Source: Tubiluchus corallicola
Taxonomy: Eukaryota; Priapulida; Priapulimorpha; Priapulimorphida; Tubiluchidae
Assembly (NCBI GenBank): GCA_030141605.1
Contig: JAQGDQ010000035.1
Span: 757,501 to 819,500 of the forward strand
DNA: 62,000 nucleotides
Direction of reading: 5' to 3'
The translations under genes and the position numbers were made by a program. This document shows, in pieces, positions 1-13,792 of the stretch. Position 1 is the first letter of the stretch. Each line of letters opens with the position of its first letter. The notes beneath the pieces were generated by a model. The model saw only the letters and a list, made by a program, of their open reading frames with translations, did not search any database and had not been told where the DNA came from.

Positions 1-144
1 TATGCAGCATTTTGTTATGCAAAGTTGCATCTTACATAATGACCTCAGCGAGAGATAAAGAGCAAGGCAATTTTCACGCCTGGTTGACAAATTAAACTCC
101 TATTATTTTCCTATTCAATTTCAGCCTAATTAATTTTTTTATTA

Positions 145-200
145 GTAAGTAAGCAAGCAAGTGAGCAACAAGCAAGCAATTAAACAAGCAAGCAAGTAAG
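145..200. repeat. (AAGC)n-like tetranucleotide repeat
   Basis: About 55 bp made of repeated AAGC/AAGT units with scattered substitutions. It lies in the intron or flank upstream of the first SLC24 exon seen here. The rest of 1-461 shows no convincing exon. Confidence 0.8.
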
Positions 201-461
201 ACTGTATGTAAAGGTCTTTCATTCTCATTGAAAGGCACCAACTTACCATTCTCCATGGCAACTTTGCAATAGCATAAATTGAAGCAATATTTAAAAACAG
301 GATGATTTATAATAGTTCTAATTGAAAATAGAGAGCATGAATTATCATCTAGAAGTAAATTATCGTCCACTTTCCATCCATTACTGTAAGAAATTTAATT
401 AAGACAAATCATTGGGTATGAAAGTAGGATTTTTTTTAACAAAATAAAGATATTATTACAG

Positions 462-2060
462 AAAGATATTTCAGAAGAAATTCATGTCGAAGCCGCCAAG
501 TCTTTTGACTGGCAACATTTATGTTTTCACGAAGAAGAGGAACCAGAAATCAAGGTCTTTCCATGTTTGCCTGGAATTAAGGCTTCAGCTCCTGAAAAAG
601 ATGAAGACATGACGGCGGGGAGCTGGGTTTTGTACTTTTTCCACTGGATTCTCTTTGCCGTGTCTTTTCCTTTTGTCTGTGCATTTACCTGGACCATTCC
701 AGACTGTTCGAAAGAACATAACAAGTGAGTCTTGGTTAAATAATCACTGGAAATAAGTTAGACAAAATAATGATTTGCTAAAATGTCTAATTAATTGGTG
801 GCCATGCGTAGTATGTGAACTTTTCGTCAACTGCGCTTATACACACTGAAAAGTCCTAACGTCTAAGAATAATCCTGGCACCAGCCCTACTTGTGTAGTA
901 TTGATAAACTCGGGCTGACTGACTTAACCAGAAAAAAACATTCAGTTTCGGATGCATAAATAATTCAGACTGGCGATGCCTCAGAACTGCATCAAAAATA
1001 ATTCAAATATAAATCTTTAAAATTTTAGTTATTTTTTCGTAATTATAATTATGTAATCTTGTAGTTAAACGACAAAACATCTCACAAACGAGAAGTTGAA
1101 CAAATTGATTTTGTTGAGTTTTTATATTTCTACATTCATCACATAACGGTACAAAGTAAAGACATGTATGCATTGAGTATTATTACACAATTGCAGGAAA
1201 TGGTTTTGGCTGAGCTTTTTGATTAGTGTCATTTGGATAGGAATTCTCAGCTTTGCTATGGTAGCTGTCGTTGGTCGTGCGGGTTGTTTATTACAAATTG
1301 ATGCTTATACTATGGGCCTCGTCGTAATAGCTATTGGAACTAGTGTACCGGTAAGAATTTTGTACTGTATTTTTATGTTTATCAACACAAAATTAAACCT
1401 GAACCCTTCAGTCTACGTAAGAACCCTAAGGTTGTCTTTGATTTTTTTCCATAATCCAACCAATTTGGTAACTACACGAGAACAAAAATAATCTTAGCTC
1501 AGATTTTCAATTCTGTAAAAGAAATCAATAATGTTAATGTTATCAGCGGCTTCATCAATAGCACCAATTTTTATTAAAATATTGACTTTTGATTAACGTA
1601 TATTTTTTTTTACCCAGGACTGCCTAAGCTCTATACTGGTTGCCAGAGACGGTTATGGAGACATGGCTGTGTCAAACGCCATCGGCTCAAATGTATTTGA
1701 CATTAACCTAGGCCTAGGACTTCCTTTCGTTCTGAGAATGGCGATTGATCAGGGAAATCCAATAAAATTGCTTACAGATGAAGAGCAGGTATTCAAATTT
1801 TACCAAATTTCAAGAAAAAGTAAAATAATAATATAAATTCGTAAATTCTTCCAACCTGATTCCAGTTTGAGTAGAATTATATGACAAGTGTTCTTTAAGT
1901 AATTTCTTAAATTTCGAACGTGCGTTGCATATTTGAGTAGCAGGTAATGTGTTTTGCATTTTGCACCATAAAATGTATAATTGTGGTAGTTCCACAGAAA
2001 TTACCAATAAACCCTTATTTAATAGACCTATATATTAATTTTGTTGGTATACACAGATAC

Positions 2061-2107
<47 letters not shown>

Positions 2108-2593
2108 CCTTCTTTAGAGCATAGAAAATGTGAATAAACTTAATTCTTAATAAACTGGTTTAACTAAATGAATTTAACCTAATCTTGACTAGACCAGTCT
2201 AGTCTAGTCTAGACAAGTCATGTCAAATCTAATCTAATCTAATGTAATCTAATCCAATCCAATCTGATCCAATCCAGTCTAACAAATCCTATACAGTCTA
2301 AGTCTAATGCTTGTAATATACATGAGTTACTCTTTAAAAAAACTATTGTTTATTTTTGACTGTTTTAATTTTATTTTCATTTGCAGTCGTTGTGGGCTTC
2401 GGGGCAAATGGCGATTCTACCTCACGTTAAATTCGGCGTCATTCTGCTGCTGATTCTCGTCATCTGTCAGCTGACGTTTGTTTTAGCGAAGTTTAAGCTG
2501 AATAAGATAGTGTCAGCGTGGTTTGTGTTTGTTTACGTGTCCTTCTTAATTTATGCATTTGTGCAGGAAATTTACTGCAGTTATGACTGCTGA
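462..2593 (+). CDS. K+-dependent Na+/Ca2+ exchanger (SLC24/NCKX), C-terminal four exons
   Basis: Plasma-membrane-type exchanger that extrudes Ca2+ and K+ against Na+ entry. Exons are 462-724, 1197-1350, 1618-1788 and 2387-2593; all junctions are AG/GT and the phases match, giving 264 residues before TGA. Upstream exons lie left of the window. The alpha-2 exchanger repeat is clear: GTSVP ends exon 2, D starts exon 3, followed by ARDGYGDMAVSNAIGSNVFDI. The Asp of GTSVPD and the Asp of SNVFD match the ion-binding acids of the family (by recall Asp548 and Asp575 of human NCKX2), so K+ dependence is likely. Exon 1 holds the end of the cytoplasmic loop (acidic EEEEPE) and one membrane span, exon 2 two spans, exon 4 the last two (around VILLLILVICQ and FVFVYVSFLIYAF). 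The protein ends CSYDC. Family is certain; the paralogue is not assigned. Confidence 0.95.
2064..2106. repeat. (TA)n microsatellite
   Basis: About 42 bp of alternating TA in the last SLC24 intron (1789-2386). Confidence 0.9.
2193..2310. repeat. Degenerate pentanucleotide (TCTAA/TCTAG)n array
   Basis: About 115 bp of imperfect 5-bp units drifting from AGTCT to AATCT, AATCC and CAGTC along the array. It sits in the last intron of the SLC24 gene, about 90 bp from the (TA)n tract. Confidence 0.75.
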
Positions 2594-2600
2594 AAAACCA

Positions 2601-2833
2601 AATAAAATAACAAAACATTCGTCTAATATAATTTATTATGACATGGTTTGTACATTTGCTGTTGTTGCTTAATTTTATAGGAAATGAGATAACCATGCAC
2701 ACATATGCAGTTGTGCACAGTGCACACACGCTGAAAAGAACAGCACGCGCAATTACATGCAGTAGTTCGTGTGGCATGTAGATTTGTATTATGCAAACCG
2801 ATATATCACGTATGTTACAGTTTTCAAAATAAA
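2601..2833 (+). promoter_or_regulatory. Candidate polyadenylation signals of the SLC24 gene
   Basis: AATAAA occurs at 2601-2606, eight bases after the stop, and again at 2828-2833. The second is the more usual distance and would give a 3' UTR of about 250 bases. Confidence 0.45.
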
Positions 2834-3579
2834 GTGTTATAGTTAGTAAACAATCATATTAACAAATCGATTCTATCTTGTTAGTTATTTACAGTGACTG
2901 TAAAGTGTGGAAACAGACTGACCTGTAGATGGTGCCTCCCAAAAAGGGCGTAATTTGTCATAATTGTCTGATATCACTTCACTTAACTTCAGAACCGGCG
3001 TCTATTTTTAAAGTCAACTAAACCCTCACTATAATATAAGCTTTACAACTTAAAATCGTACTCTATTACGAATATTCAATTTATTTTATTATAAACTTAC
3101 TGTAAATCTCGTTTCTTTTGATTTTTATCACTTCCTTGTTGGCGGTACTACCATTTTTCGTTGCACGAGACGAATGACATTATGAGTAGAGGTCAACAAA
3201 GATCGGTAAACAAACATCAGTAACCAAAATACGCGTTCTTTAATTCGTACCTCATTCTCGCTGACTGGTCCCGAAATATGGCTATCTTTACGGCAATTTA
3301 CGCGTTCGAAATTTGACAGAAAAAGGTAAGTTATTTAAGACTTTAAGTAAGTCTCTCTTTAATTTATAAGTTCCTTTTTAGTTCACCATCGAATTAGCAT
3401 TAACTATGATTTCTTTGTGTAATCATAATAATGCGTTAAAGAAACTTCAGTGTCATTTGGAGGAAATATAGGCTTTTAAATAATATGCCGAAGCTGCAAA
3501 ATTTAAACAGTGAAAGAAAGTTTATCGTGGATTAAGCTAAGTGGGTCGTCTACCAAGTACCAAGTACTCAGTACTTTTG
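2834..3579. other. Intergenic, no gene seen
   Basis: AT-rich sequence between the SLC24 3' end and a LINE remnant. No splice-flanked coding segment or recognisable repeat was found. The phrase GTAGATGGTGCC occurs at about 2926 and again near 3580. Confidence 0.5.
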
Positions 3580-4085
3580 TAGATGGTGCCATCATCGGTT
3601 TTACTTAAATTTAGTTTTACTATCATTTGCATCAGTCTTTGTAAACATATTGGGAGCATCAGGTTAAACAATAAAGGTGACAAAATAGATCCCTGTGGGA
3701 CTCCAACAGGGATCCCTTCGTATTAGTCAAAAAATAGTAAATTGATCTCAGGAAACTGCCCTTTATACCTGACTGATATAACTAAAAATTAATTCATTTA
3801 TGTCCATATATTGTTCAAAGCCTTCTGAAAGTCACAAATAAGTTTGAAATGATTTTGAAGCGTATTTCTTTCTAGATACTAATCTGGGTAGGTAACGATT
3901 TGTGCTGTGATCTGGTTTAAAGCCTTCTTCCTCTATGTGTAATAGTGCATTTTGTTCCAACCAAGACTTCAACTGGGTTCCTATAAGCTTTTCAACTAGC
4001 TTTTCATAGTACGATGGAATAGTGATCGGTCTGAAATTTGACGGATCACTATAATCATTTTCCCCCTCTTTGTGAATAAACATAA
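3580..4085 (-). mobile_element. Non-LTR retrotransposon reverse transcriptase fragment
   Basis: Read right to left it gives DPSNFRPITIPSYYEKLVEK, then EEGFKPDHST, and after frame breaks GVPQGSILSPLLFNL, the hallmark reverse-transcriptase blocks. The expected ADD box is altered to TDD (TDDGTIY). Both ends are truncated and several frameshifts are present, so it is a dead relic. The clade was not assigned. Confidence 0.8.
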
Positions 4086-4130
4086 TTTTTGCTTTTCGCT
4101 AGGGCCATGCACACAATCATAGGCACAAAT

Positions 4131-4402
<272 letters not shown>

Positions 4403-4690
4403 TGTTTCATGACTAGTGCTATAGTGCTACTACTATAACTAGTGTTACTACAATGCTAACAAGAGTGTTTCTACATCTCCGCGATAATTTGCTAGCAAAC
4501 TCTCTCACACCTGATTCTGTTGAGTGAATATATTCATTGGACGTTTCAATGGTTGCGCTCAAGCATCGATCCCACATTGCCTCCCTTGAATCAATAATAA
4601 TTCTAACGTGCGCGCACGTAGCTTGTTTTGTGCGCTGTGGACTGCCATTCGAAAATTTTTACATTTTATGTTGACGAAAGGTAGAACACG

Positions 4691-7600
4691 ATGAAAAACG
4701 AGTTTTCAGTTTTAATATTACTGGCAACTCTCAACGTTGGTAAGTAGTTTATATTTACGTTTACTGATTATAACTAGATCATAATAATCGTTATCATGTC
4801 TATTGCAACTATACATTTAGATTCACTTGCTACTAGGTGGGTTACTGAAATATAGTTGAACCCGCGAAACGTTCGATCGACTATGAATTCAATAACTGTG
4901 TTGTGCTGTATACGAACAGAACTGTTTTCACCTTATTTATGAACCTGTGTTACTTTTATTGAAAAGGAAAATCTGCAACCTGACCTACTATGGTATTGAG
5001 CGAAAAACCATTTATGGCAAATAGCCTCTCTTTGTTAGCTGATTATATTGGGGTGATGACGTAGCGGCAGAAGTCTTTGTTGTTCGGGACAATAAGACAG
5101 GTTATGGGAAGGGCGGCGAGACGTTGGCAGTTACAGCTAACGCCAGATTTCATAACATATATTTTGAACATGCTTTGCAGCATTTAATAAATATTAATTA
5201 GCTACATTATTTAACCTAGAAAATAAAGTTGGAAATGAAAGTGCTTGCCAGTATTTTATATAAATAATCATGTATAATTGCTTTGCATTGCTTATGTAGT
5301 TAATTTAAATTTTGTCAAAATTTAAAGAACATTAATTATCACAAATTTGTTATTCTTGACACACATACAATGCATAACTAAGCGTTTTTATACTTGAAAT
5401 TCGTTTCCGCTTCAATTTACACTGTAAATTACAAGTGTAGTATATACATGACGACACTTTTTGTTTACCAGCACAATGCTTAAGTATTATGCACTAGTAA
5501 GACTCGAAATCGAATCCCAGTGAAGAAAACCATTTTATAGTATTATCATTTTATAAATTAATAACTTACAAATTAATTTGTACTTTCTTGCTAAAATGCA
5601 TAGTTGTTTTCCTGACGTCACGTTCCTTATATACATGGTAGATTTTTGAGTTGAGAAAGTGAAATTTTCCTGTGTGTGATTGTTAGCCCAGCATACGAAA
5701 TGCGAAAGATATGGGTTCATATTTGAGCAGTGGCATAAAAAATATAAATCAAGCTTTCCTTCTTAGTTCACTCTCGAATTTAGATTTGAGATACGTTTAT
5801 TCCCTGGTAAACATATTTTAAAGACAATTTACAGTAACATGTAGGCTTATTAATATGTGTAATACGAAAGGGGGTAGTTTAATTTATCGCTTTCATAAAA
5901 ACGTTAACATTCAATGTACTAAATTGAACATTGTAAGGTCTGATGAAAATTCAAGAATATGCGCAAAAATATAACCTGATGTTTTATTACAAGACGGTTG
6001 CAAGACTGTACATTTTAAAGTATGTGAACATTTCTTCTCTGAGTGTTGCATACATAACCTGCATGCATGCTATACTGTTTTTTCTTAAATTCGTTGTACA
6101 TTGTATGGATACGGGCGTTCACGGTTAACTCTTTCTACTCTGACGTTTGTGCAAATCAAGGCGAATGCATCAGTGCATGACTATACTAATAATTATAACT
6201 CACCCATCTGCTGCACAGAGCCACATTGTATAGTTGGTGGCTGTTTAGTGTTTGTTTTCATTGCAGACTGTAGTTACTACTGATTTTTTCCCCAAGTGTT
6301 TAAACATTTTAAAAGCAACCGTCAGTCTTATATCTACAAGGTAAACGCGAAGAATAAATTCACAGTTTCTAACAGTGACCTTAAAACGAAATCTGACTCA
6401 TAATAAATTTCATGTTCAGAATTCATTAATTGAAAAAATAAGACTGTTGCTGATTTTAAAAGTTGAAGTAATAGGGAAGCAGCTAAGTACTCATGGTGTG
6501 TGCTGAGCGCACTAGATTACCTGAGTTTGATTGACAAGTGGATGGGTGACTGGGAACTGACTGCTACCGATTGTTTGAATTGATACCAGTATGAATTGGG
6601 AGGACATGCTCAAGTTGTGGAAAGCAGCGCGCAAGTTTATCAGACTTGAGTAATCAAACATAGCGTAAAAGCTTATGCAGAAATTTTGTTTTTTTTCTTT
6701 GATACGCGCTGAACTTTCTTTTGCTTGTAGACCAGAAACAACTGCCTTTGCATTGTTTTGTTTTACTTTCATCTGTCTTTTTTCGTTTTGTACTTTATTT
6801 TGATCTTTTTTTACCAGCCTTGCTTGTGTTTGCTTATTATACGCTAATGATGTAATTATTAATCTAATGATCTAACATATGACTCGGATTCATTAATTTT
6901 ATCATTTCTTAAATTTTGTTTGATTACAGAAAATTTTATTTTACGGGAAGACCACGGTGGCAATAAAAACAGATTAGTTTCCATTCACAAATTAAAGTTA
7001 GTAGTGTGTTTATGACAAGAACTTTACAGCTTAACAGGTTGTAATTTTGTTAAACGTGTAATCAAACATATTATTTAGTTTACAACCAAGTTAATTGTTG
7101 TTAACCACAACTATTAAATTGATTTCTGTCTTTTTTGTTCAAGACATACTATTTTTATATAAAAATTTGACCTGTTAACTATACATCACTGTATGTTTCC
7201 AAGATTTAATTCTAGGAGCATTTTTAATTAATTTAATTATCACTATATTTGCAGATTCTGCAGTATACTAATGCTGATCATGCAAGTAATATACGTAGAG
7301 TAGAACTACTCCTCGAGTCGACTTGTCGTTTCTTTTCTTGTACAATATTAGGCAGTACAAAACTTAAAGCCTGATTGTCAGGCAGGCACATAAAACGTGC
7401 TCGACTAAACAGTTCTAAGCAGAATCCGTTTACGAGTTTGATTATCTGTTTACTAGTACAACATGAGAGTGTCAGTTCAGTTGCAGAGGTAAAAGTAGCT
7501 GAATCCTGTGTGTAATGAGATACACTGATGAGAGAATCATTAATAGTTTTTCGTGAGCATGTGTATGCTTGTCGTTGACAACACGTAGTAATAAAAAATG

Positions 7601-10600
7601 TTTAAGTACCATTATTAGATAAGACTGTTTAAAATGGTCTAAAAGGCGACTACGGTCAAATACAGTGCGAAATAGCGATCCGAGTGGTACGTCTCTGCTT
7701 AGAATCGAACGCACAGCTTCTGTGAAGCAACTCAAATTTAAATGCTTCTCGGAGGCAATTCAAATTAAAAAATACTGTTACATATTAGCTTTGTTATATA
7801 ATTACATAAGTATATTAATGCTAAGAGTGGCTATTGCCAACCTAATGTGCTCTAATGACTTAACTGACGCTAAATAAGTGACTAAGGCAGCATACGAATC
7901 ACAAGTCAAACTTTGACAGTACACGAATCACCTGTCAAACTGCCAGTGCCAAACGCTAAAAGAGTGACTAACACGAAAACATAAATTGTTTTTTCATTTC
8001 GTTGTTTGACATTCAGGGGTTATGTGTTGGTCAGCCTCGTGTGCTTAGTTGAGTTGTAAGAGCATTGTATTCCCAGTATTAACATAAAATATTCTGCAGG
8101 TCTTTTAAATCAGGTCAAGGACGGATTATGATATCTTTGCTACTTGTTAGGTAGAAAAATGCATGTCAGCAAAACTCGCTGCTTTCTCCCAGCTTTTGGT
8201 TGATCCGCTTGCCAGGGAAAACCATATACGTAATCCTACCCCAGAGCAATAGTAACTAATTAAACTATTTTATTGTTAACTTTTGCGATCTCTAGATGTT
8301 GCTATTTATCTTTTGTCTTTAACTGTGCTGTAATAGTTTTGTCATTCAGTTTTGCTCTGTCAAGAAATTTTTAAATTTAATTAAATGTCTTCTTTATTTC
8401 AGCTAGAAAGTCATAGAGCAATAAACGTACAAGTGCAAAGTGCATAATTTTTAGAGAGAGTGTATGGGAAATTAAACACACAAAATAGTACTTACAAATT
8501 CTTCAATCATATAAAAAATAAAATAGCACTTAATTTTCTTAAAAAGCAAGATCAACACGCTCAATCCGTATTTCTGGTTTACGTTATAAGTAATGGCTTT
8601 TCACTATTTATCACACGCAGTTTCAACGTAAATGGTGACCTCTTAACAGCAGGAAATTCAGGTAGATTTAACCAAGTGAGCATTTCACTTAGCGCTATAA
8701 TTGTATGATAACCCGAAAAATGTTCTGATTTCATTATTGTAAGGGTCTCTTAATGAATGGACCTTAAAGATTTTTTTAAATCGGCTATTCACCAGAAGTT
8801 TATGTTAATGTTGCCTTGTAATTTTTACGTCACCTACTGTTTGAATGTCCACTGATGAGGTATGTCAAAAGGGAAACATGTGTAAATTCCTTACAACACT
8901 TTGGAACTAATGATAACCAAAGTTATACAGTCGAGATAAAAGTTGTAAGATGCTTTTCTTGATCTTGTTAAAGATGATTTTGCAAACGTCTTGCAAGTTC
9001 TAAGAAATAAATGCATTTTCAAAGTTCCTAATAAGTAAGGGCATTTCTCAAAATGAAATTGTGAGAAATTATTCTGTCAAATACGTTGTAAAACTGAAAC
9101 CGATTTCCTTTTATTTATAAATAATGTCATAGAAAATGCAAATCTTTTTCATGAACTAGTATATGCACAAATGATAACGTCTCAAAATCTACCTAATAAT
9201 AGGAAAACATTTAATTGCAGATTAGAAAGGTTTTGCATAACATTTGTACCTGCTTGGCAGGTATTTGATAATCAACACAAAGCTAAATTTATCACATCGT
9301 TCATATTAAGTTTACACATAATAACTTCGATCCTTTAAATTGTAAATATGATTTTAAATTTTACATTCTTAAATTTTATTTTATTTAAGAAAAAAAGACA
9401 TTTTTTGTCTTTTTTTAAAGTAATTGTGTAGCTAAATGTATTTCATTGAGAAGTAAAGCGAATAACAATCAATAGAATCCCATACCAATTGTCAAAGACG
9501 TTCTATAATTTTGCTTATTTTAGTATTTTCTAAACTGTGCAAACTTTTACATGATATATACTTAAATAAAGAATGATACTAGTAATAATAGATAAATTAA
9601 AATAAATAAATAAATAAATAATAGTAATGATTATGATGAGGATGATTATGATGATGATGAAGTACATTTTCCACATTATATTTGTTGCTGCCGTTGCTGT
9701 TGTTGTTGTTGTTGTTGGTTTGTTGCGTTTTTGTTTCTGGGTGAGACATAATATTATACACCTGCTTTTCAAATCTATACCAAAGTAAAGGTTTCGTTAA
9801 CTATCACGTTCGTGTACATGTTGTGCGCATGACGAGAATGAACAATAAACCAGCAGTCGGAGCTCTCGAACTCGCGCACAAGGTTGTAAAAATTTATCAT
9901 TCCTGAATTTAGGAGACAAGTTGTAAACTATAAGAATTTTTCGTATATTAAAATGTACAGATGCTAATGGGACAAGAAAATAATTCGAAGCACGTTGCTG
10001 CTGAATTTATTATGTCTTACGGCTAAAATGGACTGAATTTATCAAGAAAATTTTCTATTGGTGTACATGATGTAATGAAATCTGACAGGCGTGGTTATGT
10101 TTGAACTCATTTCACGAGACGCGTTTTGGTCTCGAAAAATTCACTTCGTTTCATTACACAAAAGATCTTGAGCCACTATAGATCTAAGTTACAGCTTTCC
10201 AGCATAGAGGACACAGTCTAAAAAATGCATAGCCAATATCTCTCGCCCTATAACTACTTTAGTTACCAGTGCTATAACCATCGAGGTCGTGAACATAGAA
10301 AGGTGAAGTACATGTGGCTCGTAAAGTTTCAGTTTTTAAGTTTGCGTCATAAAAACATTGTGAATTTTCTTTTGAATTTCATAGTGACAGTTATTATCAA
10401 TTTCAAATTTTACTTTAAAGTCAATTTTTAGTTTGAAATCAATTTATTCGAAGTATTGTTTTTTATAACGTTTTTTGGAACGACAATATGTAATTGATAC
10501 GCTGCACTGCGGTTTTAAACTTATTTCGCTAATTAGTATTTTAACAAAAGATGTCGCTGATAATCAGTCATGTATCAGTCATGAATTTTATTACAAAAGT

Positions 10601-13600
10601 AACTGATTCTTGAGCATATGGGCGTGCATTTTTAGAAAGAGAATATTTAAACACTACGCACACGTAGCTGTAAAAATGACTTAATGTTAAGAATTATCCA
10701 TAACTGTCACGATAAAAAATTCTTACATACCTTTCTTCTTTTTCCTTTGCTTCATTAATCGCATTTTTTCTAATGTTCAGTATATGGTCTTTTCTTAATT
10801 CTATTGTCTACGTACAAAAATTATTTATGTACGAATAAATGGTAGCTATATGTATTACCAGCACCGTCATCATCTTTACCACTTCTTTGCAAGGAATTGT
10901 TCATGCTTTTTAGTCCTAGGCACTATTTACGTTCTTTTGATTCGTTCTGCAAGATACTTTTGGTGCCAATGGACTTCATTGTTTAATGGACATGACCAAT
11001 GTATTTTGATGTCGGTCTTGCCGTCACTTAATGAACTTTGTTAACTACTACAAGAACCACTAGACGAGAATTCAGTCAGGCCTATTATTTTTTCAGTGTT
11101 TGGAGACTGGCGAGAAGAAACAAAAGTGGACCTGGTGTTCCAAGAATTAAAAGACTGTTACGTCTGTACCTATGGAGTAGGCAATATCAGAGTGGAGACT
11201 GGTTCTGGTAAATATTTTGCTATAAATAAATTACCTTAAAGGTCGCAAGGTAACTATATAGGTGCAGGACTTTACACCAAAGTATCATTTTTATGCGTTT
11301 CGGCTTAGGCTGATTGCATGCTGAAAGCTCTCAAAAGAAGGAGCTGCTCAAAGAGATGTTGTGACGTGACAAGAGCCTGAGCCACATACGGAGGCAAATA
11401 GCCATTATCATCAAATACTCTTTACCCCACCCTGCACGAACCCGAGCATCGAACCCAGGCCACTCGCTTGAAGTATGTGAATCTTATCACTCGGCTACAG
11501 ACCTCACCATATTTATCAGCAAAAGAACCTAGTAAATCTTGCCACAACAGAACTTAGATAGACATGATTAAAGTTTGTGTGACAATTTGTTTATGTCTCA
11601 ATTTAAAGTAATAAACGTTGGAAACACATTGCATCTGATTAGTAATATCACATATCGCAGCCAAAATCCATATGTATTAATGAACTTGCAGCGTAATAAT
11701 AATATTATAACGTTAAAGGAAAACCGAATGCCATTTTAAACTATAGCCAGTTACTCTATCCTATAAAATGTTGAAATGAAATATAACATTTTTTCGAGAA
11801 TGACTTACGTGAAAGAGTTATTACCACAGAATAGTAATTTCGCATGCTCGCGGCTAGTTCTTCATTGTTACATGCATTTTGCCTTTCGTTAATTGGCTGG
11901 GTACTAGTGCCTGCGTCTCGGAAACGTTTGCACAAAGAACAGGTGCTGTACTGCTTAGTTCAAAGGTGTGCAGTTGCGACATAATGCACACGTTCGAGAG
12001 CTCATGCATGAGCACAGCGGTTAACTTTAAATTTAATTTTAACTTAAAATTTGTTTGCTAAGCTTTTGTATATCGTACCGAATAATGTACAGTAGTACTG
12101 CGTTTCAATTTTCGCTTTTGCAAACACGTGCAACACGCTCGCGGCCTGTTTGTATTGTTGAAAATTATGTTAAGTTCTGATGTCATCAGTAGTCTGGCTC
12201 GCCTGCTGTTGATTAAGTGCATTATTGCAGGTCTTAAAACGTATACTTTTTATCATGCATCAAAACGGTGTAGGACTGTAGGATATAAAAATCATTCTAT
12301 TTTTCTTTAAGCAAAATATGTTTTTATTTTATAATCAATTTCAGGCCAAATGGAGTTAATAAACACGGATAAATGTCGTGATCGCGTGAGGATTGGATAC
12401 GAAGATCCTGAATTAATAAGAAGTTGTGGGGGCGCCTGTATGTTAGAAAGAACACGTATAGCTGGTAACTATTTTCTTTAACTTGTGCATTTTGGTTTCT
12501 CTGATTACTGTAATTACCTATCCAGTGTATGTAGCGAAGTGGTTTTCGTTTAACACTGCAAGTAGACGCAATCGAGAAAATCACTATCTCATATTGAGTT
12601 TCAGAGCTACATATTTCCTAGCGTAACCAACACGACTATAGAAGAATGTATTTTAACTTTATTTATTAAAATTAAAAGACAAATATCGATGTTTCGGCAA
12701 TCTCTGCTGCTGTTTCTAATGTGCAGTGCGACAGATCTTGACCAATTAGTGCAACGCCAAAACAGTTATACCAAATAGTTACATTAGTTAAGGTATACAG
12801 ATGATAAATGCAACTTACATACTCTGTTGCCAGAATAAACACGGAATAAATACGACACAGTGGATGAATACCTACCACAGCATTACTCTGAAAGAGCGCC
12901 TACGCACTCTTTACATTTGTGATGAAAGAATGCGTACCACGAGGGAGTTTTAGAAAGTCGTGTCAGTACCACTATAACTGTAAAATTATACATAAATTAT
13001 CATTTTATTTGGGCTGGTCCTCAGCTTTAGAACAAAAACCAGTTCGATGTTCTACCTGAAATTTGATTTTAGGTTACAGATATAACAGATCTGTAAATGT
13101 TTTTCATTAACCGACTGCTATCATGGTCTGTTCGTGCATGTCGAACAGGTAACAAATCGCCAAGGAATGTTGCAAAACTGCATTTACGTCGAATTTGCCC
13201 CAACTGCAAGACTTCAAGACACTGAGCGCAAATAATAGTTCATTTTGATCGCGGTTTGGAAACGCGAATTAAACAGTGTTCATAATTATGTTAGGCTTAT
13301 AACATACGTTGAGTATGTCATTATATAAAGAGTTATGTACCAAAATCTGTTTATGTTTTGGCAAACACTTGAAATGACCAACCATTAACCATTGCATGAC
13401 TTTTTTGGAGAGGCGCATTAAATAACTTTGGCAACAGTGAGTTTGTCAGTGAATTTAGTTATTTTGCGTTTTCAGCTAATCAGTCGTCCACGTAGTCAGT
13501 TAACGCGATAATTTAACAAGCATTATGTCTTCAACAATATAGCAAATAAAAACTTTCACGTGCTACAAAACTGTTAACTGTTTTTCTAGGTGAAGATTTC

Positions 13601-13792
13601 ATCAAACGATATTGCAGACTTGAACCTATCGATGACGAATTTCAGGTTAAAGAAGAGTGTACAACTTATCACAGACCAGGAGCTACCACCACAATCTGCG
13701 CTTGCCACGAGTGGCTTTGCAATAATGGTTACGCGTTCTTTTCATGCTTACCGCTTTTACTTTGTGCACTATGTTTCTGTATTTTGTTATAA
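4691..13792 (+). CDS. Ly6/uPAR (three-finger) domain protein, secreted and probably GPI-anchored
   Basis: Exons 4691-4739, 11097-11207, 12345-12464 and 13590-13792 join with AG/GT borders, and all three introns are phase 1, giving 160 residues. Residues 1-19 are a signal peptide (MKNEF then a hydrophobic core, small residues before D20). The mature part has exactly ten cysteines: 37, 40, 64, 81, 85, 102, 117, 130, 132 and 137. It opens CYVC and closes C-x-C-x4-C-N (ICACHEWLCNNG), the Ly6/uPAR signature. Residues 141-160 are hydrophobic and end at the stop, as in a GPI-attachment signal; Asn138, Asn139 or Gly140 could be the omega site. Such proteins act at the cell surface as ligands or modulators of receptors and channels. 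No orthologue is assigned; insect quiver/boudin-like and nematode ODR-2-like proteins are only fold analogues. The weakest link is exon 1, 6.4 kb upstream, but its signal peptide and phase fit exactly. Confidence 0.85.
4740..11096 (+). other. Long first intron of the Ly6-type gene
   Basis: 6.4 kb starting GTAAGT and ending TTTTTTCAG. No internal coding exon was recognised. Open frames such as 7472-7735 (minus) and 8460-8708 (plus) have no family signature. Contents seen are simple repeats near 9597-9720 and a short imperfect direct repeat near 7715-7770. Alternative or extra 5' exons could hide here. Confidence 0.6.
9597..9720. repeat. Compound simple repeats (AAAT)n, (GAT)n, (GTT)n
   Basis: Three adjoining low-complexity tracts: AAAT from about 9597 to 9622, ATG/GAT from 9628 to 9662, and GTT/GCT from 9679 to 9720. 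They lie in the Ly6 gene intron and explain the Thr- and Ile-rich open frame read on the other strand. Confidence 0.85.
11300..11510 (-). mobile_element. tRNA-derived SINE
   Basis: On the minus strand, starting near 11510, the sequence reads GTCTGTAGCCGAGTGATAAG (box-A-like) and, about 45 bases on, GGGTTCGATGC (box-B-like), followed by an unrelated body running to about 11300. Order and spacing match a Pol III tRNA-type promoter. The stem pairing is decayed, so it is a SINE and not a working tRNA. It lies in intron 2 of the Ly6-type gene, antisense to it. Confidence 0.6.

Noticed and set aside
6490-6570. GTGGATGGGTGACTGGGAAC, similar to the 3' part of 5S rRNA
   Set aside because: Only about 20 bases fit and the rest of 5S is absent; a tRNA-like reading is equally weak.
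7472-7735. 87-codon minus-strand frame in the Ly6-gene intron
   Set aside because: No motif, no splice partner, and no poly(A) signal at a convincing distance.
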